Origin: Eunapius fragilis
Taxonomy: Eukaryota; Porifera; Demospongiae; Spongillida; Spongillidae
Assembly: GCA_963681505.1 (NCBI GenBank)
Contig: OY811985.1
Coordinates: forward strand, 5,967,573 to 6,031,572
Length of the DNA: 64,000 bases
Direction: 5' to 3'
Made by a program: the position numbers and the translations under genes. The number at the start of each line of letters is the position of its first letter. The stretch's first letter is position 1. The notes beneath the pieces are model-generated. The model saw only the letters and a list, made by a program, of their open reading frames with translations. It did no database searches and was not told the origin of the DNA. Shown piece after piece: positions 46,105 to 58,828 of the stretch.

Positions 46105-46952
46105 GGCTAATTTTGGTTAGTCCTCGGATTTTTACAGCTGTATGAAATGAGTATCGCTTACACTTTTCTGCAATATCAATTCAGTTTGCGCGGCCTAACA
46201 GCTTACTTCGGTTTATTGGCTCCAAAGAGTGTGAGTATATTGTTTCCCGGAGGGAAATGCGTTTTTTATACTGCACTACAGTTGAATATGATGTCATGAT
46301 CACGTATGCCTGGTTCGAAAGCATGTTTTGGGAAAGGGTTGCGATTCGCTGCTAGATGCGCGCGCAGTATCGGTACATGGTGATGTAATAGCGTTACGCT
46401 GTAACTGGCCGTAAACGTAATCATCGAAAGTAATACGGGGAATACCCTTGGTTTTTTTTTTTTTGTTTGTTTGTTTTTGTTTTTGCGTTACATGTAGTAG
46501 TTGTATGCAGCTGCCGGATGAGTAATGGATTTCATGATGTACCTCGTTGATGTAATTTTAGTATACGGAACTTGTGCGCGAAAGTATATAACTGAATGAA
46601 CAGCTTATCATCAAGTCGAGCGCAGCTTGTTACTTCAATATTCTTGTTATAAATGTTCTGACATACGTGTATCGTTCCTCTCAGAGAGGTCACCTGCGGA
46701 TCTGCATGCCATTGGACGTGTTTCACATGCGCCTGAAAATATGGCTTTGAAGACATAAACCATTTCACTGCTTGCATGCATACATTAAATAACCTTATGA
46801 CGGAGAACACGCTCTTTAATCAATTGTGATAAACGATGATGCAATTAGCTGGGTGAGCTGTCTACATGTGCAAGTATATAGAGCTCGTGTGATTCATATT
46901 ACGTGCGATAGGACACAGTTGTGTAAAATTGCAAATGCATGTGCATGTGTAA
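46105..46952. other. Spacer between gene B and the kinase gene
   Basis: T-rich stretch (46450-46480). From about 46720 the sequence begins to resemble 60850-61090, marking the downstream edge of the kinase duplication (shared ACGGAGAACACGCTCTTTAAT). Confidence 0.6.
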
Positions 46953-49900
46953 TCAAATATATAAATAACTCTTCTGAAGTTCGAAGTACATATTCTCTCC
47001 AGCGGCCAGTGGAGCGCCAAGGATCCCTGCTTGTGGATTGCTCAAGAGGGCTTCATTTGGAATAGCGAGGACAACACCTTCATGAAGTGAGAGACAGGTA
47101 TGGATATCTTTAAACGTAGGACGGAGGTGCGCATCCGAATTCCTGAAATACGAGCCAAATAAGCAAGTCAACGGGCAAAAAGGGTTAAACTTTGTTTTAT
47201 TATAGCAACACTAATTATAAGTTTATATCGTTGCTACGAAATTCAAAACGATTCTGATACGCTTATGAAGTTTCCAAATTAATAAATACTTCCTCTTTCA
47301 TGTGAACTGAAAATTGGTTTGTCGAGGATTGAATTTTTATTATGATTTCATTTAACTCCCTTTCTGGAAAGTTGTATATTGCCATGTCAGGTCGGCAGTG
47401 ATCCCAATTATATCATTATGTTTAATAAGCATGAGTATGGTCCTTAGCAAGTAGGGAAAAGATAAATTAACTGGGTTGCTACAAACGTGGCGGGTGTAAA
47501 TTTAAATCATAATCATAAATTGTTTGAGACATGCAAAGAGCTGGAGGGGGTGATACTGCATTGCAAGCAGGTTAGCCAAACCAATAATATATTTAAATGG
47601 TGGGCTCACCAGCATTTTATCATCATCTGATAGATCAATAAAGGACATCCTGAGGGTGGAGGGAGTCTGTACCCAGTGTTGACCTTCTGAAGTGCCTTCA
47701 GAGGCAAGCATACAGTTTGAATACAACTTCGCACCCAGCAACCCCATGCATGCTTGCACCAATAGATGATTACCTCATTGTTAGTTAATCCTTCGAAAGG
47801 ATTGCACCCAAGGCTCCATATCTCATACAGCAGACACCCGTAGCTCCACACGTCACTGGCAGTGGAATACTTCATGAAAAGAACAGCCTCGGGGGCTGTC
47901 CACTTGATAGGGACCATACCTCCATGAGACACATAGTAATTTCCTTCTGCCAAGTCTCGTGACAAACCAAAGTCTGCAATCTGAATAAATCACTGTATTT
48001 CAAGGTATTCAAATTATCCAAAGACCTTACCTTGCAGATGCGTTCCTTTGTAATGAGCACATTTCTGGCAGCTAGATCACGGTGCACAAATGCCTTTGAT
48101 GAGAGATATTGCATTCCAAGAACAATTTGTTTTGAGTAGTCCAGCAGAATCTTAGGAAGTTCTGACTTGATGTTACTATCAGAAGTGCTGCACAGTAATT
48201 GAAATCAGTACATGCAACTTGCATGTCTTACAATCCCTGGCATATTCTCATATCTTGGTCTCATAGTAGCAAGGTGTGTTAGTAGGTCCTTATTGGCAGC
48301 TAATTCCAGTACAAGTATTACCTGTGGTGAGTTTAGTACACATGTGTTGGCGAATTATTTTTATTTCAGAGTTGCAACATACCGGCTCCCCATCAGTGAC
48401 AATGCCATAAAGCTGGATTACATTGGGATGTTTGAACTGTGCCATGATGGCTGCCTCCTGAAGAAACTTGACCTTGTCCTCACGTTTTGTTGAAGATGGG
48501 TTTAGTGTCTTGATGGCTACCTCACGTTTTCCTTTTGGGCTGTTCCATATAGCCTCTTGCACTCCCCCAAAATGTCCCCTGCCCAGTATGGCAGCAGTGG
48601 TTCTGTTTTTGGAGATATAACAAAGTTTGTAATGATAATAATGGTTATAGAGGGAATAAGACCCAACGCTTACTTATAACCTAGCATTGAATTGCACAAC
48701 TGAAAATCTATGTTGTTTTTAGTAAGGTGCATACAATTGGGGAAGTGCAATTAAATATGTAGCAAGAACTATGCATAAAGGTCTTTCTAAAGGTCCCATC
48801 GAAAAACACTGAACATTTTTTTCAAGTCTGCAATATCTGGAAGTCTGATGTGTCCTCTACAAAATGACCATTGAGAATTAGGCATAGAGTTATTAATGCT
48901 GTTATTGTTCCAGGAGTGGTAGTTCTATATGTATCAGGTCCCTATTCGTGGTAATGATTGAAGTAATTAGTCAGTATATTAATGCATTTAGGCTGGCGGA
49001 GGGGGCAGAGAGGGCAGGTGGGGGGTATTTTGGATGTAGTAGGATCACACAAACGTTGCTTAGCCCTTACTAATTCTACTGCTGCATGGCACAATTACTG
49101 GAATGATAGGATGATGGGCCTTTTCTATTCATTGGCACCTTACTCGATTTCATGTCTTTGGACTTTCAGGATCTTTTGGTTCTCCAACTGAACATAAAGG
49201 TCTACTTCATGCAATGCTGGCATGTAATAAGGATTCTCATCAATCTCCACGGCAGCAGGCTGTGCATCTCCATGGCTGTGGTCAGCAGTCTACAGATAGA
49301 AGTGTAATTACAATGAGCATGTACGTGTATGTTGGTGTTTATGGATACCTATTGCTTGGACATAATATGTTCAATCCCAGAATTGTGAACAGTGTCCAGC
49401 AAAATCATCCTTCTGGGTAGTGTTTCAAATTTTCAAATTTTTTAAAATTTTCTGTGAACTCCAAAAAGCTTCTGTCATATGGTCCTTACGCATCCTAAAT
49501 TGAACTATCCATAATAAGAGTATGAATTTATAATTAGCCATACATTTCAATGCGACCATTACTATTCTTTTGCTTGTCCTGGAAAGTTTGAAAATGTATC
49601 AGAAGGATGATTTTGCTGGACACTGTTCCATTTATATATTTTAAATTGCAGGACTGATCATACATTGCATCCAAGCTAATAAAGCTGTGATTAATAGGAA
49701 TGTTTTGGTATCAGTAGCTTCTATCCCTGATTCCAGGCACCAAATGGCTTAACAATTGACATGCCACATATACACAAATCAGTGGAATTGGACTTAAGGA
49801 ATTATATTTTTGGCTTTGTTTATGGATTAGTTGAAAGTGCATGAAATCTCATGTTGAACTGAGTGCAAGGTAATATATATCAGCAATTCAGTTTGCCGTC

Positions 49901-52360
49901 AACCATAGACTTTGAATATTGCAACACCTATTGTATTTAATGCGGCCAAATTTTTGTGGACCAAACTAGATGTATGCAAATCGTCATCACCTTCTTATTT
50001 ACTGTAGACCAGCTTGATTTAGGTGCACAATCACATATAAAATAGTGCATACTGTACAGTTTTTAAACTAACATTAGCTGATTCTTGGTGCAAATGTGAG
50101 TAGCTGAGTTTCTCATTATCAGATTCTTGTTGTAAGTGTGAGTAGCTGTGTTTATCATCATGGAGGTGGGAATAGCTGTGCATTTCATCATTGAGGTGTG
50201 AGTAGCTGTGTGATTCATTGCCAGGTTCAGGTAGTGGCTGGAAGATAAGAAGGATTTGAGCAGAATACTGAGTAGCTTGATTGCATTTTTACCTTTGTAT
50301 CATCAGTGGTAGAATAAATGAGACCAGCATTTCTTGGAACTTGGTAGTGCTCCTTCTAAATAAACAAGACACAAACTATCAAATGATTGCCTTGTTGTTA
50401 ACTGCACTTTACTTGGCCTGATTCTTCATCTTTCGCGGCTTCGTAGAAAGGGTTTGGTTGAAGTCCTTTCGTTTCAGTACCAGAGTCAATATATGCCTTG
50501 TTGTCTGGAAGAAGTTAAAGCACATAAATACATTGATAAAACATTAAAACATTACATCTTAAAAAGAATGAAGATGACTCATGCTGTTTTGGTTTTATAT
50601 ATCACTTACGTATTCCATTGTGTGTTTTATTAATCTGCTTTCTTGTGCATTTTTGTTGGAGTAGGACTGCTGCCACCACAGTTAATGTAAGTCCAATCAC
50701 AAACAAAATGGTGACAATGACACTTGCAACAACTGCGGTTACTGGATTTTGATCTGTGGATTGTGTTGATGCGTGTACAGGTGTTGATAACTGGTTATTT
50801 GCATGAGATGATAAATAGCTATAGGACAGAATAATTTAAATCTTATGCAATGGTGTCTGTACTCCACTAATTTCACCACTTATGTACTGATAGAGCAATT
50901 TTTTGAAACGAAAGACCCCAATATCCATTTGTGGCCATTGTTTCAATGCTTGAAAAATAAACCTCAATTCCTTCATTATTTAGCAGCCATTAAAATATGT
51001 CTTCACAGCTAGACAGAGAAATATCACAAGAAAAGGAAATCTTGGTGCAGAACTGAAATATAAGTAATGGTAAATTAGACAGATTATGGTTCTTAAACAT
51101 TACTCACATGACATAAGTAGCTGTTTTAGTATTTAACTCTTCAAATGCCATGGCAGGTTTTTATAAAACTTGCTAATTTGTATAAACATCAGCCATACAT
51201 ACACATATATACAAATCACATATTTATTGAACATGGCTAAGGCCACAAGACCTTACAGTTTATATAATGAAGTGTTGTGTAGTGTTTTGCAGCGTGTAGT
51301 GCATAGTTAAGTGCAGGCATGCAATGTGTAGTTAAGTGCAGGCATGCAATGTGTAGTTAAGTGCAGGCATGCAATGTGTAGTTAAGTGCAGGCATGCAAT
51401 GTGTAGTTAAGTGCAAGCATGCAATGTGTAGTTAAGTGCAAGCATGCAATGTGTAGTTAAGTGCAGGCATGCAATGTGTAGTTAAGTGCAGGCATGCAAT
51501 GTGTAGTTAAGTGTAAGCTGCACAGATAAATGCTTCCAAGGAATGTGGGGGAGTTCTTTTTTTTTAAATAACAACCAATTGGTGGACATGGAGCACTTAC
51601 AACTGATGCTCAACCATGCAGCTACAGAGGGCCATAAATGGAAGTTACAACTTAACTTTTACAGATGTGTGATTAGGCCCACGACAACATTTATTCTAAA
51701 TCTACAAGCTTGCCTGGGGTGTGAAATGCAAAGTCGAGTAATTAATTGGGTTTTGTCATATGCCTATTTGGACTAACATGACTTTTAAATATGCACTTGG
51801 CAATGTGGTTATTAACCTACATTGTTATGCTCACTAATATTTTGAGGTTCTCTGGACAATATATAATGCAGGTGTGGTCATTGATCATGGTCTGTGGAAC
51901 TTAATAGTTCAGTTCAATTCTTGGAGAGTAGAAATGTTGAATGTGCAATTTAAAATGAGTAATGTTAACTAAGTTACTACGACAGTGGTCCTGACCTTGT
52001 TGGGTAATAGCAACGATGGTGGCTTGAGGAGTACTTGTAAGTGCTGTGAGCGATGTTACTCTTAACATAGTGACGGAATTGGGGAAGAAAGGGAACATAC
52101 ATGATGGAGAAGGAGGAAGGGTTGTTGCAGTGGTGGTAGTAGCGATGGAAGTAGCAGCACTTGTAGGGGTTATGTTAGAAGTAGGGGCTGCCATCAGAAC
52201 TGGGGGAGGTGTAATAATGATGCCAGAATATTAGCGGTGTATATGGTGGATACACATGCATGCAAACCCACAATTGCAGCATGAAAACATGTAGCAAAAC
52301 AATTAATCACTGAATTGATGCACACACAGAAGCTGGATAACAATTTAGTACACACCCCAC

Positions 52361-52419
<59 letters not shown>

Positions 52420-54204
52420 TACGCACAAATATTTAGCACACCACCTATGCCAAAAGAATGTACGTACAGCCTAGATTTTAAAATGCATATTGTATAGGCA
52501 ATGAACTGATCAATTCCCCATAGTTATTTTCAGTGATGATGAATGATACAGTTATGACAGTATCTGTGCTACGTGTAGGTTTAAAATATGTAGCAATATT
52601 TTCCCAGCTAAAAATGATGTGGTAAACCCAAATATCACCGTGAATGCTCTTAGATTAATGGAATTCCTGGATTGTATGAGGCTGAAATACTAACCGGTAC
52701 AATTTAGTCCGTTTTCAGCCAGCATGTATCCTTTGTAACAGTTGCAGCTATAGCCAGGAGTACTTTTACTGTCATTGCACAGCTGTTGGCACCCTCCGTT
52801 GTTCACCACGCACTCGTTGACGTCTGAGAAGGGTCACATCACGTGCACCGGAGAAATATTAATATATGTGATAGCTGCAGCGAAAAGGTGATTAAAGATT
52901 TCCTGGCAGGGGTATCAACATTGCTTGGAAAATGTACGCATGCATAATTGAAAATTCAGGACCAATGACCAGGCAGTGGGTCGGTATAAAAGAAAGAAGT
53001 TGTAGAGCACCAAATTTTATGGCGGCTTTCTTAGAATATGAAACTTGAAGATAAACATGCATGCATGAGATCCCCTTTACCTGCAACAAACCGATTACAC
53101 GTTTAATAAGTACTTACTAAGCCGGACATGAAGTGTGAGGTCATTCATAACCGAATAGGTAGACAGGTCTATGGGACTAGCCGGCAATGATGTACAGCCT
53201 CCGAAGCCGTTATTTTGCCGCACTACAGCCCCGGCTACTGCCGCCACAATACCTAGTCTTCCAGGAGGACCGCCTGCATCCGGCACACATGCAACGAGAA
53301 TGTCACCCGGGTAGACTGCGAACGGCGTTGGTGTCGAATAGTTTCTGCATTCATAAGGCATCGTGACCATGCCTCCGTAGAACTGTACGGTAAAGTCAGA
53401 TCCTAGAACTAGGCTGTACATGGTACTGCTGGGACTTGCAGGCCGATACACTCCGAGGCTCGTTTGTATATTGATGGAGGCGTCCGTAGTGGTCCTGTAG
53501 TAGCATATGTCCCACGATGTGGCATTTCCTGCACACGTCAGCGGACCTGATATATTGGCAAATAAGCGCTTTGTTTGCGAGGGACTTGCTTGTATTAGGT
53601 TATTCCCAAAGGCAGCACACTGCAACTGATTTCCATCTGAGTGGTGAACAAAAGTGACATAAAACGTGTTACTGTATTAGAGCTAGCTGGCTGACTATTA
53701 AGGTCACCGCGGTAATGTGTTTCAAAATACTAGTTATTATTACCCAAGCAATTAAGCAGTTGTATTTCACTATCCGGTTGGTGGCCGCTAGCTCTGGACC
53801 AATTTAAATATAACTTTCGGCGGATCAAAATCTCTACGACACATATATCGGCATGCATGCATTATTGCTGATCGACAACTACTATACATTTGATTGATCT
53901 GCGAGCTGTATGTGCGCAACTAAATATCGTTGCCTTTATAGACGAAGCAGCATAGGAGAGCGTCGCGGAAGAATTTAATACGCACACTGCACTGAGTTAT
54001 ATAGGTAACACGTCATGTCAGTGCATGGAAGTTGCTTAGTAATGTGAACATTATAGTGAGCATGTACAAAACAGTTATAATGTATGCCACTGCACAGAAA
54101 ACACACTACATGTACCGTGCTGTACCTGAGATCAGCATCACTTCAGCCAGGCACAAGGCAAGTAGCGCAGTCTGCATACATGTCATGCTACGTAAAGATA
54201 CCAT
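46953..54204 (-). CDS. Receptor tyrosine kinase, copy 1, 15 exons, 822 aa if correctly spliced
   Basis: Exons (minus): 54204-54126, 53636-53118, 52823-52695, 52199-51996, 50753-50610, 50504-50413, 50355-50293, 50237-50073, 49289-49144, 48602-48383, 48321-48254, 48187-48031, 47980-47774, 47695-47610, 47142-46953; sum 2469 nt. Order: signal peptide; Cys-containing ectodomain of about 170 aa, not recognised; one EGF-like module ([10 protein letters not shown]...CNCYKGY, 200-242); Ser/Thr-rich stalk; TM about 315-340; juxtamembrane with four YSHL motifs (Tyr 422, 432, 442, 456) and NPYYMP; kinase from about 515 with [20 protein letters not shown] (645-), DFG (665), [13 protein letters not shown]. 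All catalytic residues are present. Lesion: the donor after 48254 is AT instead of GT; the likely substitute donor leads to a stop within the kinase. Ligand unknown. Confidence 0.88.
51293..51512. repeat. 25-bp GTGCAGGCATGCAATGTGTAGTTAA array
   Basis: About nine near-identical units in the intron between kinase exons 4 and 5. Confidence 0.96.
52363..52418. repeat. (CA)n microsatellite in kinase intron 3
   Basis: About 56 bp of uninterrupted CA between exons 3 and 4. Confidence 0.97.
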
Positions 54205-54578
54205 TATAACACATGCGCCGCGAATATAAATAAATGCATCAGTATCTCGGCTAATTTTCGCCCAAGCCGGGGTGGGCCCGGGAATATTCGCAGGGCTAAG
54301 TCAATAGTGAACCTGCCGCTGGGGAACGTTTAGTTATACATACCGCTGACAGGCATTAACTGTGTATGCCTTTGTAGCACTACTCTCTTACCTTAGGCCG
54401 AATTCGCGCAACGTGCAGCGACTTTCTGCTGACTTAATTTCAGTAATTTCACCTATTAAACGATAGAAGCTCACGTGCTGCGTAGTTGCATGTGGTTATA
54501 ATTAGCGCGAGAAGGCTACGATTTCTAACAAAATATCCAGTGTATATGCATGCATTTAATTCTCCTGCATAATTCATA

Positions 54579-54580
<2 letters not shown>

Positions 54581-54609
<29 letters not shown>

Positions 54610-54618
54610 TTTTTTTTT
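54581..54618. repeat. C-run followed by T-run
   Basis: About 28 C then 10 T, flanked by an inverted repeat (TAGTTGCATGT...; GCGAGAAGGCTAC at 54507 and GTAGCCTTCTCGC at 54640), suggesting a small hairpin element. Confidence 0.7.
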
Positions 54619-54759
54619 CCATCTGGTAGTAACACGTGTGTAGCCTTCTCGCGACATTATATGTACTAATCATACCTCCATTATACAGCACGTGATTGAA
54701 ATTCCATGTCTAGCTAAACATGTTCGCACATCACTCATTGAGTGCTATATATCGCATTC

Positions 54760-55232
54760 CACTTAGCAATTTACGCCTTGAATGGGCACGACTAATCGGG
54801 CACCTGAAGCTTTGCTCTGGCATCAGCTCATTGTCGTGTGAAGGAATAGCTACTCAATGGAGGGTGTGATATACTACAACTCTACGTGATGCAATATACT
54901 CCACGACCACCTTATTCTATGTCTATCGCCCGATGTCGCCACCCACGTATACAGCCGTCGGAAGCACTATTGGGTATATCCAATTTGGTAGAGCTTCGAC
55001 TTATAGTTGCTCAAACGTCTCAACGGGGACTACATCATTCACTGCCATGCCAGGGGACATTATCATAGTGTGTATATTGAATGGAACGAATGGACAATTG
55101 GGTGCTGCAGCAGCAATTCCTGGAGCCTCAGTGCTGCATAATAAGGAGCCTTGCACTACATTGCCCACCACCGTTGACCTTAGTACCACGAATGGCTTTG
55201 TTTCACAATCGGATCTCACCCTTCTGGTCAGT
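54760..55232 (+). pseudogene. Relic of a kinase ectodomain exon, opposite strand
   Basis: Plus-strand frame aligns with kinase exon 2 of copy 1: 'SCEGIATQW' versus 'TCAGNATSW', 'VYRPMSPPTY' versus 'VYRPASPSS', 'MPGDIIIVC' versus 'YPGDILVAC', and a 'SDLTLLVSL' end versus 'NDLTLHVRL'. An in-frame TGA at 54867-54869 falls at the position of a Cys codon in copy 1. No EGF, TM or kinase exons follow on this strand. Either a dead inverted fragment or, less likely, an exon starting after the stop. Confidence 0.7.
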
Positions 55233-55512
55233 CTTGGTGTGATCAAGATATATAACTGGTGCAGATTAATTATATCTTTCATGCAGACATTATGGGATGT
55301 GACAAAAATGGTTATCTACTGGATTCAAATAGGCTCAACTGCACTTGTAAGCCACTTGGTCATGCAAATGTACTGGTGGTATGTGTTCCTATACCCACCA
55401 ACTAGGGACATAAATAAAAGGCTATATATATGCTAGCCAGTATACTTTTAAAACTCTTTCTTTCCCATGCCAGTAGCTAGTGGATTCTACTACCAATACT
55501 TCACAAACAATG

Positions 55513-55587
55513 GCATAATATAAGGAGGGGAATGTGCAAAAGGCACTATTTTATGCTTTTATCCCCCTCCCCTCCTTCATTATGCTA
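55513..55587. mobile_element. Short palindromic element
   Basis: CATAATATAAGGAGGGGAA pairs with CCCTCCCCTCCTTCATTATG around a short centre. Confidence 0.5.
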
Positions 55588-56990
55588 CTGTTAATTATAA
55601 GTAGAATGCAACATTGGTTTAAAAGCATCTGTTCCATTCATGTACCTACATCATATGCAGAAATGAGTTGTCAATTGAAACCTGAAAGTCATGCAGGATT
55701 TTGGTTAAATTGATTGCATGCTGTTGCTAATGTTTACCGAAGCTTAAATATGATTTTGTTTGATTGTTCCGTTTTTACTTTTGTGTAATATTTCAAGAAT
55801 TGTTCTATTGATTTTGTACGGAAAATTATTATACTTGATAATAACTAACCAGCCCAAGCCGATACAACACTTGCGCCAGCGGATCTATCTCACATTTCAT
55901 CAAAATTATCCCTTTTTATATTGAACTTTTCGCTTTCAAAAAGCAAAATAGTGCTTTCCATAGACAAGTACACAATTTGTTATTTTTTGATCTCATTACA
56001 ATATTCCACAAAGAATAATTATATTGACAAATAAAGATATTTCGAGTTGCGCCATTGGATTACTACTCTTCATATATTTTATCACAGCTGAATATAATTT
56101 TTTCTCTTTAATATTTCACTTCCTAAAATTGAACAAGGTCTCTGTCGTCCATAACTGAATTCACGCTGAAAAAAATGTCGGCCACCATGTAATACAAATG
56201 AATAACTTGTACGTAGTTATAATTATAACAAACATCACATGCGGAAGACTACGCGTCCTCAAGGTCTGCGGCCTGGACCGCTGCATGGCTGAAAGCAACC
56301 TTTATCTTTGAAGGTGCGTTATATACGCATTTACTGAATTAGCGCTACATGTATTCACATAATTAGCTCATTCTGCATGCGCATCATTTAGAGAGCATTC
56401 ACATAGCATACATACTAGCATAGATATTATTTCCGTAAAATAATTATTCCGTATAATATCTATGGTACTAGGCTCGAACAGTAAACGGTTTCGACTTCCT
56501 ATTTTCAACAGACCGTTTCGCTATGGTAAAATACGTTTTTGGGTCTTACTCTAGCTTCGTGCCAGTATTGCAAACATTTTGTGAATTTCTACATCCATCA
56601 TCGATGAAGGTTATAATTGGTATTACAAAATCAAGGTACGATGTTAACATGTTCCAATGATGACCGGTCCAGCACCTGATAATTACGAACAAACAGCACA
56701 GATATGTAAACCACTAGTCCTTCTTTACAGTGCACAGTTTGAGTGTACTCATAGCAGCTGTTCCCTTTTCTCTGGCAGCCTCTCGTCCCTTTAACTCTGC
56801 ATCTCCTGCCTGCTGGCCTCAGATGCTCAGTTTTGGGTTGGAAGGTGCCCAAGAGGGATGTTTGGATGACATCATCCATCTAGGGTTTGTGAGGGTGTGT
56901 CCTCTGAAGGGATTCAGTCATATTATTGACATGAATGAGCACAATCTTTGGTGATGCACATAGTCTAGATGTCTCAAGTGAGAATGAGTA
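55588..56990. other. AT-rich intergenic DNA
   Basis: No supported gene. On the minus strand 56720-56830 has an open stretch (KGREAAREKGTAAMSTLKL) ending near a GTAAAG, possibly another piece of the SCYL-like relic, unproven. Confidence 0.4.
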
Positions 56991-56994
56991 GGCA

Positions 56995-57375
56995 GGGAAG
57001 GCACCCCACTAGTAAGGACGCCCTCTCCACCCCACTAGTAAGGACACCCCTCCCCACCCCACTAGTAAGGACACCGGGTCCTTACTACTGGGGTAGGTTT
57101 ATTACTGGGGTGGGGATGGGAGTCCTTACTAGTGGTGTGGGGAGGGCGTCCTTATTAGTGGGGTGGGTGTCCTTACTAGTGGGGTGGGGAGGGGTCCTTA
57201 CTAAGGGAAGGGGGTCCTTACTAGTGGGGTCAGGTTTATCACTGGGGTGGGGGAGGGGAGTCCTTACTATTGGGGTGGGGTAGGGGGTCCTTACTAGTGG
57301 GGTGGGGAGGGCGTCCTTACTAGTGGGGTGGGGGAGAGGTCCTTACTACTGGGGTGGGGGAAGGGGGTCCTTAGT
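56995..57375. repeat. TCCTTACTAGTGGGGTGGGG array with an internal inversion
   Basis: Units of about 20-35 bp. The first three (CCCCACTAGTAAGGACACCC) are inverted relative to the rest. The array truncates the SCYL-like relic. Confidence 0.92.
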
Positions 57376-57776
57376 TCTTCATCAAGATGAACTGCCATCT
57401 TCCCTAAACAGATTGTGGTGTTTGCTTTGATCCCTGGCTTGGTGAGGAGACATTCAAGAGTGGTGTGGTGAGGAGACACTCAAGAGAAGCACGTCCTCCC
57501 ACAGCTAACAAACCTGCTCATCCTGCTGACATATGGCAAAGTACTTGAGCAGCTGCACGTTCAAGTTAGCTTCGGTGCCACATATATCATGGCCTGGGGA
57601 GGAGGAATAAGGTCTTAAAAAAAAAAAAACGTTTTTAAATATTGCTCATTACACAGAGCACACACCACAAGAAGTCTCCACTCCTTCCTAAGTTACAACA
57701 CTCCACAGTACCTTCAATGTCTGCTCTCGGATGGCAGGTCCAGTCTGTAAACCCTGTACCAGATTGGTAAAGATAT
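57375..57776 (-). pseudogene. SCYL1: SCYL1-like pseudokinase gene fragment, HEAT-repeat region
   Basis: Minus-strand exons 57776-57712 ('LVQGLQTGPAIREQTLK'), 57593-57514 ('AMIYVAPKLT' then, in another frame, 'EANLNVQLLKYFAICQQDEQ') and 57433 to about 57375 ('GIKANTTICLGKMAVHLDEE'). These match the order NPAIREQTVK / LAPKLNEANLNVEL / DEQGPIRCNTTVCLGKI of SCYL1 HEAT repeats. Exon 2 is 80 nt where 90 would be in frame; loss of one copy of a 10-bp direct repeat explains the frameshift. The third exon runs into a tandem array with no donor. SCYL proteins act in Golgi-ER traffic; this copy is unlikely to. Confidence 0.75.
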
Positions 57777-57839
57777 CTGGTCATTCACAGTGACAGATTG
57801 GAGGTGATGGATAAACTGATTTTAGCTGCAGGGACAGAA

Positions 57840-58015
57840 TAAGGAGTAAGGGAGGGGGAGAGAGAGTTGAAGGAGGGGGAGAGGAGGGGAGAGGAGGAGG
57901 GGAGAGGAAGGAGGGGGAGAGGAGGAGGGGAGAGGAAGGAAGGGAGGAGGAACAGGAGGATGGAGAGAAGAGGAAGGAGTGAAGGGGAAAGAGAGGTTAG
58001 AATGATTGAGGAGGA
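57840..58015. repeat. Purine-rich GGAGGGGGAGAGGAGG tract
   Basis: Strand-asymmetric G/A tract of about 175 bp. Confidence 0.93.
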
Positions 58016-58375
58016 ACAGCAACAGGAGATAGGGGAATTAGAGAGGATATATGGAAGAGAAAGAGGAAGAGAAGTAAATGTGTGTGGTATAGATTCACTC
58101 ACCTGTTGCAAGAGATTCGAACTTGGGCTTAGTCTGGATATGAGAAGACCAAAGAATGCACACACAGACACTAAACACACTACACATTGCACGCGCACAG
58201 TACACGATTAATTAAGACCATACAGCGTGCAATTTTTGTTTACCTAACATGCTAGGTAGTATATTAGTACTACGAGCGCCATTATGCCCTTCTATGTATA
58301 CTTTGCTAAATAGATAAACGTCATAATCGTTACTTCCTTAGAAAGAAATGAACGGCAAAACATTCATACTATAAC

Positions 58376-58410
58376 CTGGTTAGTAACCTGGTTAGTAACC
58401 TGGTTAGTGC
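58376..58410. repeat. Three copies of ACCTGGTTAGTA
   Basis: Short direct 12-bp triplicate. Confidence 0.9.
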
Positions 58411-58513
58411 CATGAATGTTCAGTCAAGCCTGGGAGTTGTTTATTGAATTAATATTATTTTTCGAGATGTGATTGCCTATAACAGGGCCGTAACCAGCCA
58501 CCTGAAGGAACAT

Positions 58514-58515
<2 letters not shown>

Positions 58516-58555
<40 letters not shown>
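58516..58555. repeat. G homopolymer of about 40 bases
   Basis: One of the longest G-runs in the window. Confidence 0.95.
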
Positions 58556-58828
58556 CTCTGATACGAGATCTGGTACGAAAGGCTTATACCGTAATTTTTT
58601 ATGTACTACATGCAGGATAAATAATTAAGATCGAACGATAGCGCTGTTTAGATGTAGACATGTATGTCTATATACACGCAGAAGCTAAAACAACCCCCAA
58701 CACAATTGAAGTTGATACGAGAGGTCAAAAGTCGTCCAAAAGTCGTCTTTAATTACCCTCTGCATAGTGAGTGTGTGGCTACAGTTGGACTTAAGTACAA
58801 TTCACCATGTTAGCAATTCATTATCGCG

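Noticed and set aside
48240-48254. AT-AC (U12) intron explaining the AT donor in kinase copy 1
   Set aside because: The sequence ATATGA does not match the U12 donor ATATCC, the acceptor is AG, and copy 2 has a normal GT-AG at the same place.
52892-53089. Short ORFs between kinase exons 2 and 3
   Set aside because: Intronic, no splice-bounded coding potential.
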